DNA of 64,000 nucleotides from Prevotella sp. (GTDB lineage: Bacteria; Bacteroidota; Bacteroidia; Bacteroidales; Bacteroidaceae): NCBI GenBank assembly GCA_017548275.1, contig JAFZAH010000023.1, positions 1 to 64,000 of the forward strand, written 5' to 3'. Every line of letters begins with the position of its first letter. The first letter of the stretch is position 1. A program made the position numbers and the translations under genes. This document shows, one piece after another, positions 18,422-30,653 of this stretch. The notes beneath the pieces were generated by a model. That model had not been told where the DNA came from. It ran no database searches and saw only the letters and a list, made by a program, of their open reading frames with translations.

Positions 18422-21400
18422 TTAATAGTCGCGCTGCATGTCTGCAATCTTTTGGCGCAGTTTGTTCATCTGCTCCTCCTGTAAGACGCGTTTGTACTCG
18501 ATGGGGACTACTTGTATGAAGTCTTCCACGTAGCGGTGCCATTCGTCGAGCATACGTCCTGCGAGCGCGCTTCCGGTGTGGAGATAGTGCTGACGGATGA
18601 GTTCAAGCAATTCCTTTCGGCTGACGCTATCCTCCACGAGATTGATTTCTACCATATCCATATTGCAGTAATAGTCGAAAGTATGATGAGGATCATATAC
18701 GTAGGCCACGCCTCCAGACATACCTGCGGCGAAATTGCGTCCTGTCTCTCCGAGAACGACCACACGACCTCCCGTCATATACTCACAGCAATGGTCGCCT
18801 GCTCCTTCAACCACGGCAATGGCACCGCTGTTGCGTACGGCAAAACGCTCGCCTACCTTTCCGTTGACGTAGAGTTCTCCGCCTGTGGCTCCATAGAGGC
18901 CTGTATTACCGGCGATGATGTTTTCTTCAGCGCGGAAGTTCTCATTGCTGCGCGCCGGGGGCAGGATGCTGATACGTCCTCCGCTAAGTCCCTTGCCGAA
19001 GTAATCGTTGGTTTCGCCCTCGAGTTTCAGATTGATTCCACGAACGGCAAAAGCACCGAATGACTGTCCTGCCGAACCCTTGAACTTGATATTGATGGTG
19101 GCGTCAGGAAGTCCCTGCTCACCGTATTTCTTTGCGATAACACCTGAGAGCATGGTTGTCACCGCACGGTCGGTATTGCGGATGGCATAGTCGAGCGTCA
19201 CCTCTTCCTGGCTGTCAATAGCCTTCTGCGCGGCTGCGATAATGGTCTCATCCATCACACCCGTGACCTTCGTGTACTGTCCACGATCCCAGTAGAGGGC
19301 TTTTTCAGTGTCGGGCTTGTGCAACAGCCGCTCAAAGTCGATGGTCTTCTGCTTGTCGGTAGCGTTAGAGGTGTTGACTGCGATGAGTTCGGTGCGTCCG
19401 ATAATCTCCTTGAGGCTGTGCACACCTATTTCGCTCAAGTATTCCCTCACCTGCTCAGCGAGGAAAGTAAAGTAATTGACCACATATTCCACACGTCCCT
19501 CGAAGTGTTTGCGCAACTCAGGATCTTGTGTCGCCACACCCATTGGACATGTGTTGGTGTTACATTTCCGCATCATCACGCATCCAAGCACGATAAGCGG
19601 CAAGGTGCCGAAGGAGAACTCGTCAGCGCCAAGCATTGCCATGATGATGACGTCCTTTGCGGTCTTCAACTGGCCGTCGGTTTGTAGGCGAACCTGATTG
19701 CGCAGACCATTACGGACAAGCGTCTGCTGTGTCTCGGCGAGTCCTATCTCGGGCGAGATACCCGCGAAACGCATGCTAGATGCCGGACTGGCACCCGTTC
19801 CACCTTCCGCGCCGCTGATAACGATGAGGTCGGCTTTGGCCTTGGCCACACCGGCGGCGATGGTGCCCACACCGCTCTCCGCGACGAGTTTGACGCTCAC
19901 GGCAGCGGTCGGGTTCACGTTTTTGAGGTCGAAGATGAGTTGTGCCAGGTCCTCGATGCTATAGATGTCGTGATGTGGCGGCGGCGAGATGAGCGAGATG
20001 CCGGGAATGGCATGTCGTGTCTTGGCGATGATGTCATTCACCTTGAATCCCGGCAACTGTCCGCCCTCGCCCGGCTTTGCGCCCTGTGCCACTTTAATCT
20101 GGATTTCCTCGGCGTTCACAAGATACTCAGTGGTCACACCGAAACGACCGCTGGCTATCTGCTTGGTCTTGCTGCTAAGCGACACACCGTCAACCTCGGT
20201 GTGGTAGCGGGCATTGTCCTCACCACCCTCACCGGTATTGCTGCGCGCGCCCAGTTTATTCATCGCCAGTGCCAGTGCCTCATGGGCTTCAATGCTCAAT
20301 GCGCCGAAACTCATGGCACCTGTCACAAAGTGTTTGACGATACTCTCTACGGGTTCCACCTCGTCGAGGGGCGTAGGCACAGACGCCTTCTTCCAACCGA
20401 AGAAATCGCGGAGGAATATGGGAGACTCTTTCTCGTCGACCAGCATCGACCACTCCTTGAATTTCTTATAACTGCCCAATCTTGTGGCCAGTTGCAAACC
20501 TGAGATGGTCTCGGGGTTCCACGCGTGCTTGATGCCGTCCTTTCGCCAAGCGAACTGACCGTTGTTTTTCAGAATATGGGTTTCATTGTTTGCCGCAGCA
20601 GCGCAACAGGAAGAATGTGCCTCTTTGTGAAGAGCGATGGCGTCTCTGGCTATCTCTTTCAATCCGATGCCGCCAATGGTGCTCACCTCTGTTCCGAAGT
20701 ATTGTTTCAACAAATCCTCGCTCAGTCCGATGCTCTCAAAAATCTTCGCGCCGCGATACGAGCGGATGGTCGAAATACCCATTTTCGACATAATCTTTTT
20801 CAGCCCCTTGTCCACCGCTTTGATATAGTTTTTCTCCGCCGTGGAATATTCCTCCTGAATCTTGTGTTTCTTCACGAGGTCGTCCAGCACGGCAAAGGTC
20901 ATATACGGACAAATGGCGCTGGCGCCATAGCCCAACAGCAATGCCGCATGCATCACCTCGCGAATCTCGCCGCTCTCCACAATCAGGGCCGTCTGCACAC
21001 GCTTACCGACGCTGATGAGGTAATGATGCACCGCGCTCACCGCCAAAAGGCTGGGTATGGCGGCATGTTTCCCGTCGATGTCGCGGTCGCTCAGGATGAT
21101 ATAGTTCACTCCTTCGTCCACGCTCGTCTCAGCCTTTTTGCAGAGGTCTTCCAAGGCTTGGCGCAGTCCGCCCTCGCCCTTTTCGATATCAAAGAGTATA
21201 GATAGTTTTTGTGTCTTGAACCCTTTATATCTTATATTACATAATATATCGATTTGTGTGTTGGTCAATACCGGCTGCGGCAGTCGCACCATCTTGCAGT
21301 TCGACGCATCGGGTGTCAGGATGTTTGTACCCACGGCACCGATGTACTCGGTCAGGCTCATCACCAATTCCTCGCGGATGGGGTCGATGGCGGGATTCGT

Positions 21401-22945
21401 CACCTGTGCGAACTGCTGACGGAAATAATTGAAAAATATCTGCGGACGGTCGCTGATGACTGCCAGCGGCGTGTCATTTCCCATGGCGGCCACGGGTTCC
21501 TGCCCTGCAGTGGCCATCGGAATGATGGTCTTGTCTATATCCTCTTGTCCAAAACCGAAGTTCACGAGTTTATTCTCGTAGTCGCTGACACCGTTGTCCA
21601 CATGGCGTCCGCTTTTCAGTTTCTCCAACTGCACCCGGTTCTCATTCAGCCATTCGCGGTACGGATGAGCCTTCGCCAGTTGTTCTTTTATCTCACCGTC
21701 ATAGTAAATCTTGCCTTCCTGCGTATCTACGAGAAGGATTTTTCCCGGTTGCAAACGGCCTTTGCTGACCACGTCGCCTGGCTCAAAATCCATCACACCG
21801 ACCTCGGAAGCAACAACCATCATGCCCTGTTTCGTAATCGTATAACGGCTGGGACGCAGTCCGTTACGGTCGAGCATACCGCCCGCATAACGGCCGTCGC
21901 TGAACAACAACGCAGCGGGTCCGTCCCATGGTTCCATCAAGATGGAGTGATATTCGTAGAAGGCCTTCAGGTCTTCTGAAATCGGGTTTTTATCATTGAA
22001 ACTCTCCGGGACAAGAATTGCCATGGCCTGCGGCAGACTCAATCCGCTCATAAAGAGAAACTCGAACACATTGTCAAGGCTGGCAGAGTCGCTCATACCC
22101 TCCTGCACAATGGGCCTCAAGTCTTTAATGTCTCCCAACGCCTCACTGTTCAACACACTTTCACGGGCTTTCATCCATCCCCGGTTGCCCCGGATGGTGT
22201 TTATCTCTCCGTTATGTGCTAACAGACGGAACGGCTGAGCCAACGACCATGTCGGGAAGGTGTTCGTGCTGAAACGGGAGTGCACCAGCGCCAGTCCGCT
22301 CGTGAAATACGGATTCGACAAATCAGGGAAATAACGCCTGAGTTGTCCGCTGGTCAACATGCCCTTATAAATGATATTCTTGTTGGAAAGAGAGCAGATG
22401 TAGAAGTCCTTGTCCGTAACACGGTTTTCGATTCTCTTCCTCACCTTATATAATATCCGGTCGAGAGTTGATGTCTGCTCTTCAGTAGCACCCGTAACAA
22501 AAATCTGTTTGATCTGCGGCTCGACTTTTCTTGCCGCCACACCTAACACCTCGGGGCAAGTAGGAACTGAACGCACATGCATAAGGGTCAGTCCCTCGCG
22601 CTCGATCTCTTCGATCATCACGCTGAGAATCATCTCCTGCTGCTTCTCGTCCTGGGGCAAAAACACCATCCCAGTGCCGTATTTTCCTTTCTCCGGTACC
22701 GGGATGCCCTGTAAAAGAATAAACTCATGCGGAATCTGAACCATGATACCTGCGCCGTCGCCAGTCTTGTCACGGGTCTCGGCACCGCGGTGTTCCATGT
22801 TCTCCAGCACTTTCAGTGCATTGTCGACCAATTCGTGACTTTTTCCCCCATGGATGTTTACCACCATGCCCACGCCGCAAGCGTCGTGTTCATAACTGTT
22901 CTGATATAATCCTTTTGTTGTTTGAGTTTGCTTACAATTTGTCAT
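18422..22945 (-). CDS. gltB: Glutamate synthase large subunit
   Basis: Transfers the glutamine amide nitrogen to 2-oxoglutarate, giving two glutamates. I chose ATG 22945 (MTNCKQTQTT); the upstream extension of the frame runs through the promoter. The product has 1507 residues. Cys23 in HDACGVG is the catalytic N-terminal nucleophile, so 22 residues would be removed as a propeptide. Further blocks are HSRFSTNTFPTWSLAQPFR, the FMN-site region PGEGGQLPGFKV and SGAEGGTGASPASS, the 3Fe-4S cysteines in CVMMRKCNTNTCPMGVAT, and the C-terminal GXGXG-type beta-helix repeats. It heads the leftward nitrogen operon. Confidence 0.96.
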   Translation of the reverse strand: MTNCKQTQTTKGLYQNSYEHDACGVGMVVNIHGGKSHELVDNALKVLENMEHRGAETRDKTGDGAGIMVQIPHEFILLQGIPVPEKGKYGTGMVFLPQDEKQQEMILSVMIEEIEREGLTLMHVRSVPTCPEVLGVAARKVEPQIKQIFVTGATEEQTSTLDRILYKVRKRIENRVTDKDFYICSLSNKNIIYKGMLTSGQLRRYFPDLSNPYFTSGLALVHSRFSTNTFPTWSLAQPFRLLAHNGEINTIRGNRGWMKARESVLNSEALGDIKDLRPIVQEGMSDSASLDNVFEFLFMSGLSLPQAMAILVPESFNDKNPISEDLKAFYEYHSILMEPWDGPAALLFSDGRYAGGMLDRNGLRPSRYTITKQGMMVVASEVGVMDFEPGDVVSKGRLQPGKILLVDTQEGKIYYDGEIKEQLAKAHPYREWLNENRVQLEKLKSGRHVDNGVSDYENKLVNFGFGQEDIDKTIIPMATAGQEPVAAMGNDTPLAVISDRPQIFFNYFRQQFAQVTNPAIDPIREELVMSLTEYIGAVGTNILTPDASNCKMVRLPQPVLTNTQIDILCNIRYKGFKTQKLSILFDIEKGEGGLRQALEDLCKKAETSVDEGVNYIILSDRDIDGKHAAIPSLLAVSAVHHYLISVGKRVQTALIVESGEIREVMHAALLLGYGASAICPYMTFAVLDDLVKKHKIQEEYSTAEKNYIKAVDKGLKKIMSKMGISTIRSYRGAKIFESIGLSEDLLKQYFGTEVSTIGGIGLKEIARDAIALHKEAHSSCCAAAANNETHILKNNGQFAWRKDGIKHAWNPETISGLQLATRLGSYKKFKEWSMLVDEKESPIFLRDFFGWKKASVPTPLDEVEPVESIVKHFVTGAMSFGALSIEAHEALALAMNKLGARSNTGEGGEDNARYHTEVDGVSLSSKTKQIASGRFGVTTEYLVNAEEIQIKVAQGAKPGEGGQLPGFKVNDIIAKTRHAIPGISLISPPPHHDIYSIEDLAQLIFDLKNVNPTAAVSVKLVAESGVGTIAAGVAKAKADLIVISGAEGGTGASPASSMRFAGISPEIGLAETQQTLVRNGLRNQVRLQTDGQLKTAKDVIIMAMLGADEFSFGTLPLIVLGCVMMRKCNTNTCPMGVATQDPELRKHFEGRVEYVVNYFTFLAEQVREYLSEIGVHSLKEIIGRTELIAVNTSNATDKQKTIDFERLLHKPDTEKALYWDRGQYTKVTGVMDETIIAAAQKAIDSQEEVTLDYAIRNTDRAVTTMLSGVIAKKYGEQGLPDATINIKFKGSAGQSFGAFAVRGINLKLEGETNDYFGKGLSGGRISILPPARSNENFRAEENIIAGNTGLYGATGGELYVNGKVGERFAVRNSGAIAVVEGAGDHCCEYMTGGRVVVLGETGRNFAAGMSGGVAYVYDPHHTFDYYCNMDMVEINLVEDSVSRKELLELIRQHYLHTGSALAGRMLDEWHRYVEDFIQVVPIEYKRVLQEEQMNKLRQKIADMQRDY

Positions 22946-22987
22946 ATTATCCTTATTGAATCTCTTATTTTGTCTGTCAACTGGGTG

Positions 22988-23018
22988 CAAAGGTAAATCA
23001 AAAAGCAATCAAAACAAA
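22988..23018 (-). promoter_or_regulatory. Promoter of the gltB operon
   Basis: On the minus strand TACCTTTG (22995-22988) is a perfect -7 box and TTTG (23018-23015) a perfect -33 box, spacing 19. The gltB start is 42 bases downstream. Confidence 0.85.
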
Positions 23019-23128
23019 GTATTTGCTTACTTTTTATTCTAATTTTACACTATAAATGACATTTTGTTTTAATTTTCCATAAAATTGCGACTATTTGTAA
23101 ATCAATCGGTTTATATCCCTACCGAATT

Positions 23129-23212
23129 CTTACATATTGTAAGTTGAGGTAAAATACTTGCATTAAAAAGTAATATTTATAAAAAAATTACCCCCTTTTC
23201 ACATTACCTTTG
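23129..23212 (+). promoter_or_regulatory. Dyad and -7 box between gltB and glnK
   Basis: The dyad CTTACATATTGTAAG (23129-23143; six-base arms, three-base centre) lies between the two divergent nitrogen operons. A -7 box TACCTTTG is at 23205-23212, 71 bases before glnK, but no TTG is present at the expected -33 position. A weak promoter with an upstream dyad suggests that glnK-amt expression needs an activator. No regulator gene for it is seen in the window. Confidence 0.5.
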
Positions 23213-23283
23213 CACCGGAAACGTTTCAGAGTGCAACCCAAAGAGGGGGTTTAGTAAGTATTATTAAGGTAAAAAGAAAAGGT

Positions 23284-23631
23284 ATGAAAAAGATTGAAGC
23301 AATCATCCGCAAGACAAAGTTCGAGGATGTGAAGGAAGCGCTACTGCAGTCGGACATCGACTGGTTTGAGTACCACAACGTACACGGTATAGGTCAGAGT
23401 CGACAGGAAAGAATCTATCGTGGTGTGCAATACTCAACAGACGTGATTGAACGCGTGGCACTGACCATCGTATGCCGCGACCAGTTTGTCGAACCTACGG
23501 TGAAAGTGATACTCGACGTGGCACACACCGGCGAGGTTGGTGACGGCCGTATCTTCGTCAGCGACATGATTGACACATGGAGCATCAGGACCGGCGAGCA
23601 CGGCGACACTGTTTTAAGAGATAAAAAGTAA
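23284..23631 (+). CDS. glnK: PII nitrogen-regulatory protein
   Basis: A trimeric signal protein that senses 2-oxoglutarate and ATP/ADP and plugs Amt channels when nitrogen is plentiful. The 115-residue length fits. The start MKKIEAIIRKTKFEDVKEAL, the T-loop ending in RIYRGVQY with its tyrosine, and the nucleotide-binding HTGEVGDGRIFV are all recognisable. It directly precedes two amtB genes, the usual arrangement of glnK rather than glnB, so I use that symbol. The gap to amtB is 33 bases. Confidence 0.93.
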   Translation: MKKIEAIIRKTKFEDVKEALLQSDIDWFEYHNVHGIGQSRQERIYRGVQYSTDVIERVALTIVCRDQFVEPTVKVILDVAHTGEVGDGRIFVSDMIDTWSIRTGEHGDTVLRDKK

Positions 23632-23664
23632 AAATTACATTCATTTTTTTAAGGTAGAAAGATT

Positions 23665-24918
23665 ATGAACGAAATAGGATTATCACTCGATACTGTATGG
23701 ATGCTATTGGCAGCCATGTTGGTTTTCTGGATGCAGCCGGGCTTTGCGCTGTGTGAAGCAGGTTTTACCCGAGGTAAAAACACGGCCAACATCCTGATGA
23801 AGAACTTTGTCGACTTCATGTTCGGCTCAATCTTGTTCTTTTTCCTCGGTTTCGGTTTCATGTTCGGAAGCGAAGGTGCAGGATTTATCGGCATGCCCAA
23901 TTGGGGCGACCTTAGTTTTTATAAGGGTGACTTGCCCGTGGAGGGCTTCTTGATTTTCGAGACGGTATTCTGTGCTACCAGCGCGACAATCGTGAGCGGT
24001 GCGATGGCCGAACGCACGAAATTCTCGATGTATCTGATTTACAGTGCAGTCATCTCGCTTTTCATCTACCCCATTGAGGGACACTGGACATGGGGCGGCG
24101 GCTGGCTCTGCAACGACGCAGCCGACGGTTTCATGATGTCAACATTCGGCGACGTGTTCCACGACTTTGCCGGTTCAGCCATCGTGCACAGTGTGGGCGG
24201 TGTGTTGGCGCTCATCGGCGCAATGGCCCTGGGACCCCGTATCGGAAAATATTCAAAAGACGGCAAGAGCCGCGCTATTCCCGGTCACAACCTGACAATG
24301 GCTGCCTTAGGCGTCTTTATCCTTTGGCTCGGATGGTTTGGTTTCAACCCCGGTAGTCAGTTGGCTGCTTCAGGCGAGGTGAACCGAGTGGCTATCTCTC
24401 ACGTATTCCTGACCACCAACCTCGCGGCTGCCGCAGGCGGTTTGGCTACAATGTTCCTCACATGGCTGAAGTATGGCAAGCCCTCACTGTCATTGACCCT
24501 GAACGGTGTGTTGGCGGGACTCGTGGGCATTACGGCCGGTTGCGACCTCGTATCGCCTATCGGAGCGGTCATCATCGGTCTTTTATGTGGCATAGTATTG
24601 GTATTCGCCATCGAGTTTATTGACCACAAACTTCATATCGACGACCCTGTGGGTGCTTCTTCTGTACATGGTGTCTGCGGTATCCTCGGCACATTGATGA
24701 CGGGTCTGCTGTCCACCTCCAACGGTGCCTTCTACGGTCACGGATGGGGATTCTTCGGGGCTGAATGCTTCGGTATTCTGATTATCGACCTCTGGGCGGC
24801 CGCCTGTGGATTTGCTCTCTTCTTTGGCATTAAGAAATTACACGGTCTCCGCGTCGGCAAACGCGTCGAGGAGGAAGGACTGGACATATACGAGCACGGA
24901 GAGGCTTGTTATAACTAA
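23665..24918 (+). CDS. amtB: Ammonium channel, first copy
   Basis: An Amt/Rh-family inner-membrane channel, 417 residues and about 11 hydrophobic helices. The twin pore histidines are in SAIVHSVGGV (about residue 176) and SSVHGVCGI (about 334), and ERTKFSMYL and GHNLTMAALGVFILWLGWFGFNPGS are family blocks. The first helix has MQPGFALCEAGFTRGKN, typical of the family. It lacks the extra N-terminal hydrophobic segment of the second copy. It follows glnK by 33 bases and precedes an outer-membrane protein by 13 bases. Confidence 0.95.
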   Translation: MNEIGLSLDTVWMLLAAMLVFWMQPGFALCEAGFTRGKNTANILMKNFVDFMFGSILFFFLGFGFMFGSEGAGFIGMPNWGDLSFYKGDLPVEGFLIFETVFCATSATIVSGAMAERTKFSMYLIYSAVISLFIYPIEGHWTWGGGWLCNDAADGFMMSTFGDVFHDFAGSAIVHSVGGVLALIGAMALGPRIGKYSKDGKSRAIPGHNLTMAALGVFILWLGWFGFNPGSQLAASGEVNRVAISHVFLTTNLAAAAGGLATMFLTWLKYGKPSLSLTLNGVLAGLVGITAGCDLVSPIGAVIIGLLCGIVLVFAIEFIDHKLHIDDPVGASSVHGVCGILGTLMTGLLSTSNGAFYGHGWGFFGAECFGILIIDLWAAACGFALFFGIKKLHGLRVGKRVEEEGLDIYEHGEACYN

Positions 24919-24931
24919 AAGGGAAAAAGAC

Positions 24932-25636
24932 ATGAAAAAGATAATAATATTTGCAATGGGGGCGATGATGAGTGCCCCGACAATCGCACAAGATGAGTTA
25001 GAGACAACGGTCGCGGCTGATGTCGTCAGCCAGTACATCTGGCGCGGCCAGGACTTAGGTCACGTGTCACTGCAGCCCACACTCGGCATAGGATACAAAG
25101 GCCTGTCGTTATCGGCATGGGGCAGCGTGGGACTAACCGACTCGCAAGACACAAAGGAACTGGACCTGACGCTCGCCTATACTGTCGGAGGGTTCAACAT
25201 CGGCATCACCGACTATTGGACCAATGCAGGACTTGACCCGGAGAACAGATATTTCAAATATGACGCACACGGCACCAACCACGTGTTTGAGGCCAACGTC
25301 GGTTACGATTTCGGACTGGCCAGTGTGCAGTGGTTCACCAACTTCGCAGGCAATGACGGAGTGAACAACGACGGCAAACGGGCATACAGCAGTTATATGG
25401 AAGTCGCTGTTCCCTTTCGGCTCGCAAAGGTAGAATGGGAGGCAACGGCCGGTGCCGTCCCTTACGCCACCGACTACTACGGAACAGACGGTTTTGCCGT
25501 CACCAATCTCTCGCTGAAAGCGACGAAGGATATCAAAGTGACAGATTCCTTCTCGATACCGATATTCGGACAGGTGGTCGCTAACCCCTGTTCGCAAAAA
25601 GCCTACCTGGTTTTCGGGTTTACGCTGCAACCATAA
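24932..25636 (+). CDS. Outer-membrane beta-barrel (TorF-like porin) in the ammonium operon
   Basis: A 234-residue protein; I chose ATG 24932 (MKKIIIFAMGAMMSAPTIAQ, a signal peptide) because the upstream frame runs inside amtB. The mature part has alternating hydrophobic and polar beta-strands, begins ADVVSQYIWRGQDLG, which resembles the opening of the TorF/Gcw_chp putative porins (YxxRGxS type), and ends VFGFTLQP. Its location 13 bases after amtB, before a second amtB, suggests that it lets ammonium or a small nitrogen compound across the outer membrane under nitrogen limitation. The substrate is inferred from context only. Confidence 0.82.
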   Translation: MKKIIIFAMGAMMSAPTIAQDELETTVAADVVSQYIWRGQDLGHVSLQPTLGIGYKGLSLSAWGSVGLTDSQDTKELDLTLAYTVGGFNIGITDYWTNAGLDPENRYFKYDAHGTNHVFEANVGYDFGLASVQWFTNFAGNDGVNNDGKRAYSSYMEVAVPFRLAKVEWEATAGAVPYATDYYGTDGFAVTNLSLKATKDIKVTDSFSIPIFGQVVANPCSQKAYLVFGFTLQP

Positions 25637-25652
25637 TCTTTTCCAGGTTACA

Positions 25653-25686
25653 CCTCTCTTCTGTCATTTTCAGGAGAGAGGGTTTT
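25653..25686 (+). terminator. Hairpin after the porin gene (terminator or attenuator)
   Basis: CCTCTCTTC (25653-25661) pairs with GGAGAGAGG (25673-25681) with one G-T pair and is followed by G and four T. The next gene, amtB copy 2, starts 27 bases later without a visible promoter, so partial read-through is likely. A related hairpin follows the vestigial porin at 27234. Confidence 0.75.
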
Positions 25687-25712
25687 ATCGTTAAAATATA
25701 TACTATAGATAT

Positions 25713-27110
25713 ATGAAAGTGAAGAAGCGTTGGATAATCCTGATGACGGCAATAACAGTGATTGCCATAGCAGGACTGACCGTAGGAGAGCCTACTTTTG
25801 AATGCGACTGGTCAGTCATTTCCGCAGCCGACGTGGCATGGCTGATCACAGCAACGATTTTCGTGTTGATGATGACGCCCGGTTTGTCATTCTTTTATGG
25901 TGGCATGGTGGGTGCGAAGAATGTCATCTCGACGATGCTGCAGTCATTCATCGCCATGGGTCTGATTTCGGTGCTGTGGGTAGTAGTTGGTTTTTCTCTC
26001 TGTTTCGGCGATGACATTGGTGGAGTGATTGGCAACCCGCTGACATTCCTGATGTTTCATGGAGTAGGTGCTGAAGTCTATACCACGCCTGCAGGCAACA
26101 TATTGGGCGGAGCGACAATTCCCCTGGCATTGTTCGCGTTGTTCCAGATGAAATTCGCCATCATCACGCCGTCGCTTATTACAGGCTCGTTTGCCGAACG
26201 CGTCAGATTTTCAGCGTACATGTTCTTCATGATGTTTTTCTTCTTTTTCATCTATTGTCCGCTGGCACACATGACGTGGCATCCCGAGGGACTGTTTATG
26301 CGCTGGGGAGTGATTGACTTCGCGGGTGGTATTGTGGTGCATGCCTCATCGGGCGTGGCGGCATTGGCTGGAGCCATCTTCCTTGGCAGACGCAAGGCTG
26401 AGACGCGCAAGAGTGAACCGGCCAACATCCCCTTCGTGCTGCTTGGCGCCGCCCTGTTGTGGCTCGGGTGGTTCGGTTTCAACGCAGGTTCTTCGCTCCA
26501 TGCCGACGGACAAGCGGTAAAGGCGTTCCTGAACACGAACACTGCCTCTGCCACAGCCATGATGACGTGGATCTTCTTCGACTGCCTGCGCGGTCGTAAG
26601 CCGTCTGCCATGGGTGCTGCAGTGGGTTGCGTGGTTGGTCTGGTGGCCATCACGCCTTCAGCGGGATACGTCACCGTGGGACAAAGTATCTTTATCGCAT
26701 TCGTCATCACACTCATCTGCAACGTGGCCGTCTATTGGCGCTCACATTCCCGGATTGACGACGCGCTCGATGTCTTTCCCACACACGGCACTGGCGGTAT
26801 CTTCGGCACCGTGTTGACCGGTATCTTCATCCAAGAGGGCCTCATCGCCGGCACATGGGAGGGCTTCGTCATCTTCCTCTACCATATTTTGGCTATCGTC
26901 ATCGTATTCGTCTATACGTTTGCCATGAGTTGGCTGGGTTATAAACTCATCGACCGTCTCATCCCGATGCGCGTCTCATCCTACAGCGAAAAGGTGGGTC
27001 TCGATTTCTCACAGCATGACGAGCACTACGGACTGGCGCATATCGGAGAGCGCGAACTGGCAGAGTATGAGGAGCATATCAGGGAAAAAGAAAAGAAAGT
27101 TGAAAAGTAA
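25713..27110 (+). CDS. amtB: Ammonium channel, second copy
   Basis: A second Amt channel of 465 residues. It differs clearly from the first: an extra N-terminal hydrophobic stretch (about 9-26, possibly a cleaved signal as in E. coli AmtB), then MTPGLSFFYGGMVGAKN in the first family helix. The twin histidines are in GGIVVHASSGVAALAG (about residue 209) and PTHGTGGIFGTVL (about 351), so it should conduct. The C-terminal tail is long and charged (EEHIREKEKKVEK), suitable for GlnK contact. The two Amt copies are paralogues of different subtypes rather than a recent duplicate. The remnant of a second porin follows. Confidence 0.95.
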   Translation: MKVKKRWIILMTAITVIAIAGLTVGEPTFECDWSVISAADVAWLITATIFVLMMTPGLSFFYGGMVGAKNVISTMLQSFIAMGLISVLWVVVGFSLCFGDDIGGVIGNPLTFLMFHGVGAEVYTTPAGNILGGATIPLALFALFQMKFAIITPSLITGSFAERVRFSAYMFFMMFFFFFIYCPLAHMTWHPEGLFMRWGVIDFAGGIVVHASSGVAALAGAIFLGRRKAETRKSEPANIPFVLLGAALLWLGWFGFNAGSSLHADGQAVKAFLNTNTASATAMMTWIFFDCLRGRKPSAMGAAVGCVVGLVAITPSAGYVTVGQSIFIAFVITLICNVAVYWRSHSRIDDALDVFPTHGTGGIFGTVLTGIFIQEGLIAGTWEGFVIFLYHILAIVIVFVYTFAMSWLGYKLIDRLIPMRVSSYSEKVGLDFSQHDEHYGLAHIGERELAEYEEHIREKEKKVEK

Positions 27111-27120
27111 TCATTCAAAA

Positions 27121-27219
27121 ATGATAAAGATAACAAAATACGGGCATTCGGAGTTGTTGTCCTTTGAGATGATAACAATAGAAGCCAACCTGGTTCTTGG
27201 TTTCGCGCTGCAACCCTAA
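27121..27219 (+). pseudogene. Vestigial second copy of the amt-linked porin
   Basis: A 32-codon frame starting 10 bases after amtB copy 2. Its last residues, ANLVLGFALQP, match the porin C-terminus AYLVFGFTLQP, and the similarity continues past the stop: TAATCTT.TCCAGGTT is shared, followed by a CT-rich hairpin in both places. The first codons (MIKITKYG) also resemble the porin start (MKKIIIFA). The simplest reading is a porin gene that lost its middle. It has no signal peptide and is too short for a barrel, so I regard it as a remnant. Confidence 0.7.
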
Positions 27220-27233
27220 TCTTATCCAGGTTT

Positions 27234-27270
27234 CCCTCTCTTCCGTCATCAATGGCGGAGGAGAGGGTTT
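27234..27270 (+). terminator. Strong hairpin after the porin remnant
   Basis: CCCTCTCTTCCGTC (27234-27247) pairs with GGCGGAGGAGAGGG (27254-27267) over 14 bp with two G-T pairs and a six-base loop, followed by only TTT. It is the longer counterpart of the hairpin at 25653 and may separate the amt genes from pyrG. Confidence 0.75.
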
Positions 27271-27301
27271 GACAGATATAAAGCAAACTTTCAAACAATA
27301 A

Positions 27302-30649
<3,348 letters not shown>

Positions 30650-30653
<4 letters not shown>

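Noticed and set aside
20525..21979. Two plus-strand frames of 226 and 241 codons opposite gltB
   Set aside because: They mirror the conserved GltB coding sequence and show no domain or signal sequence.
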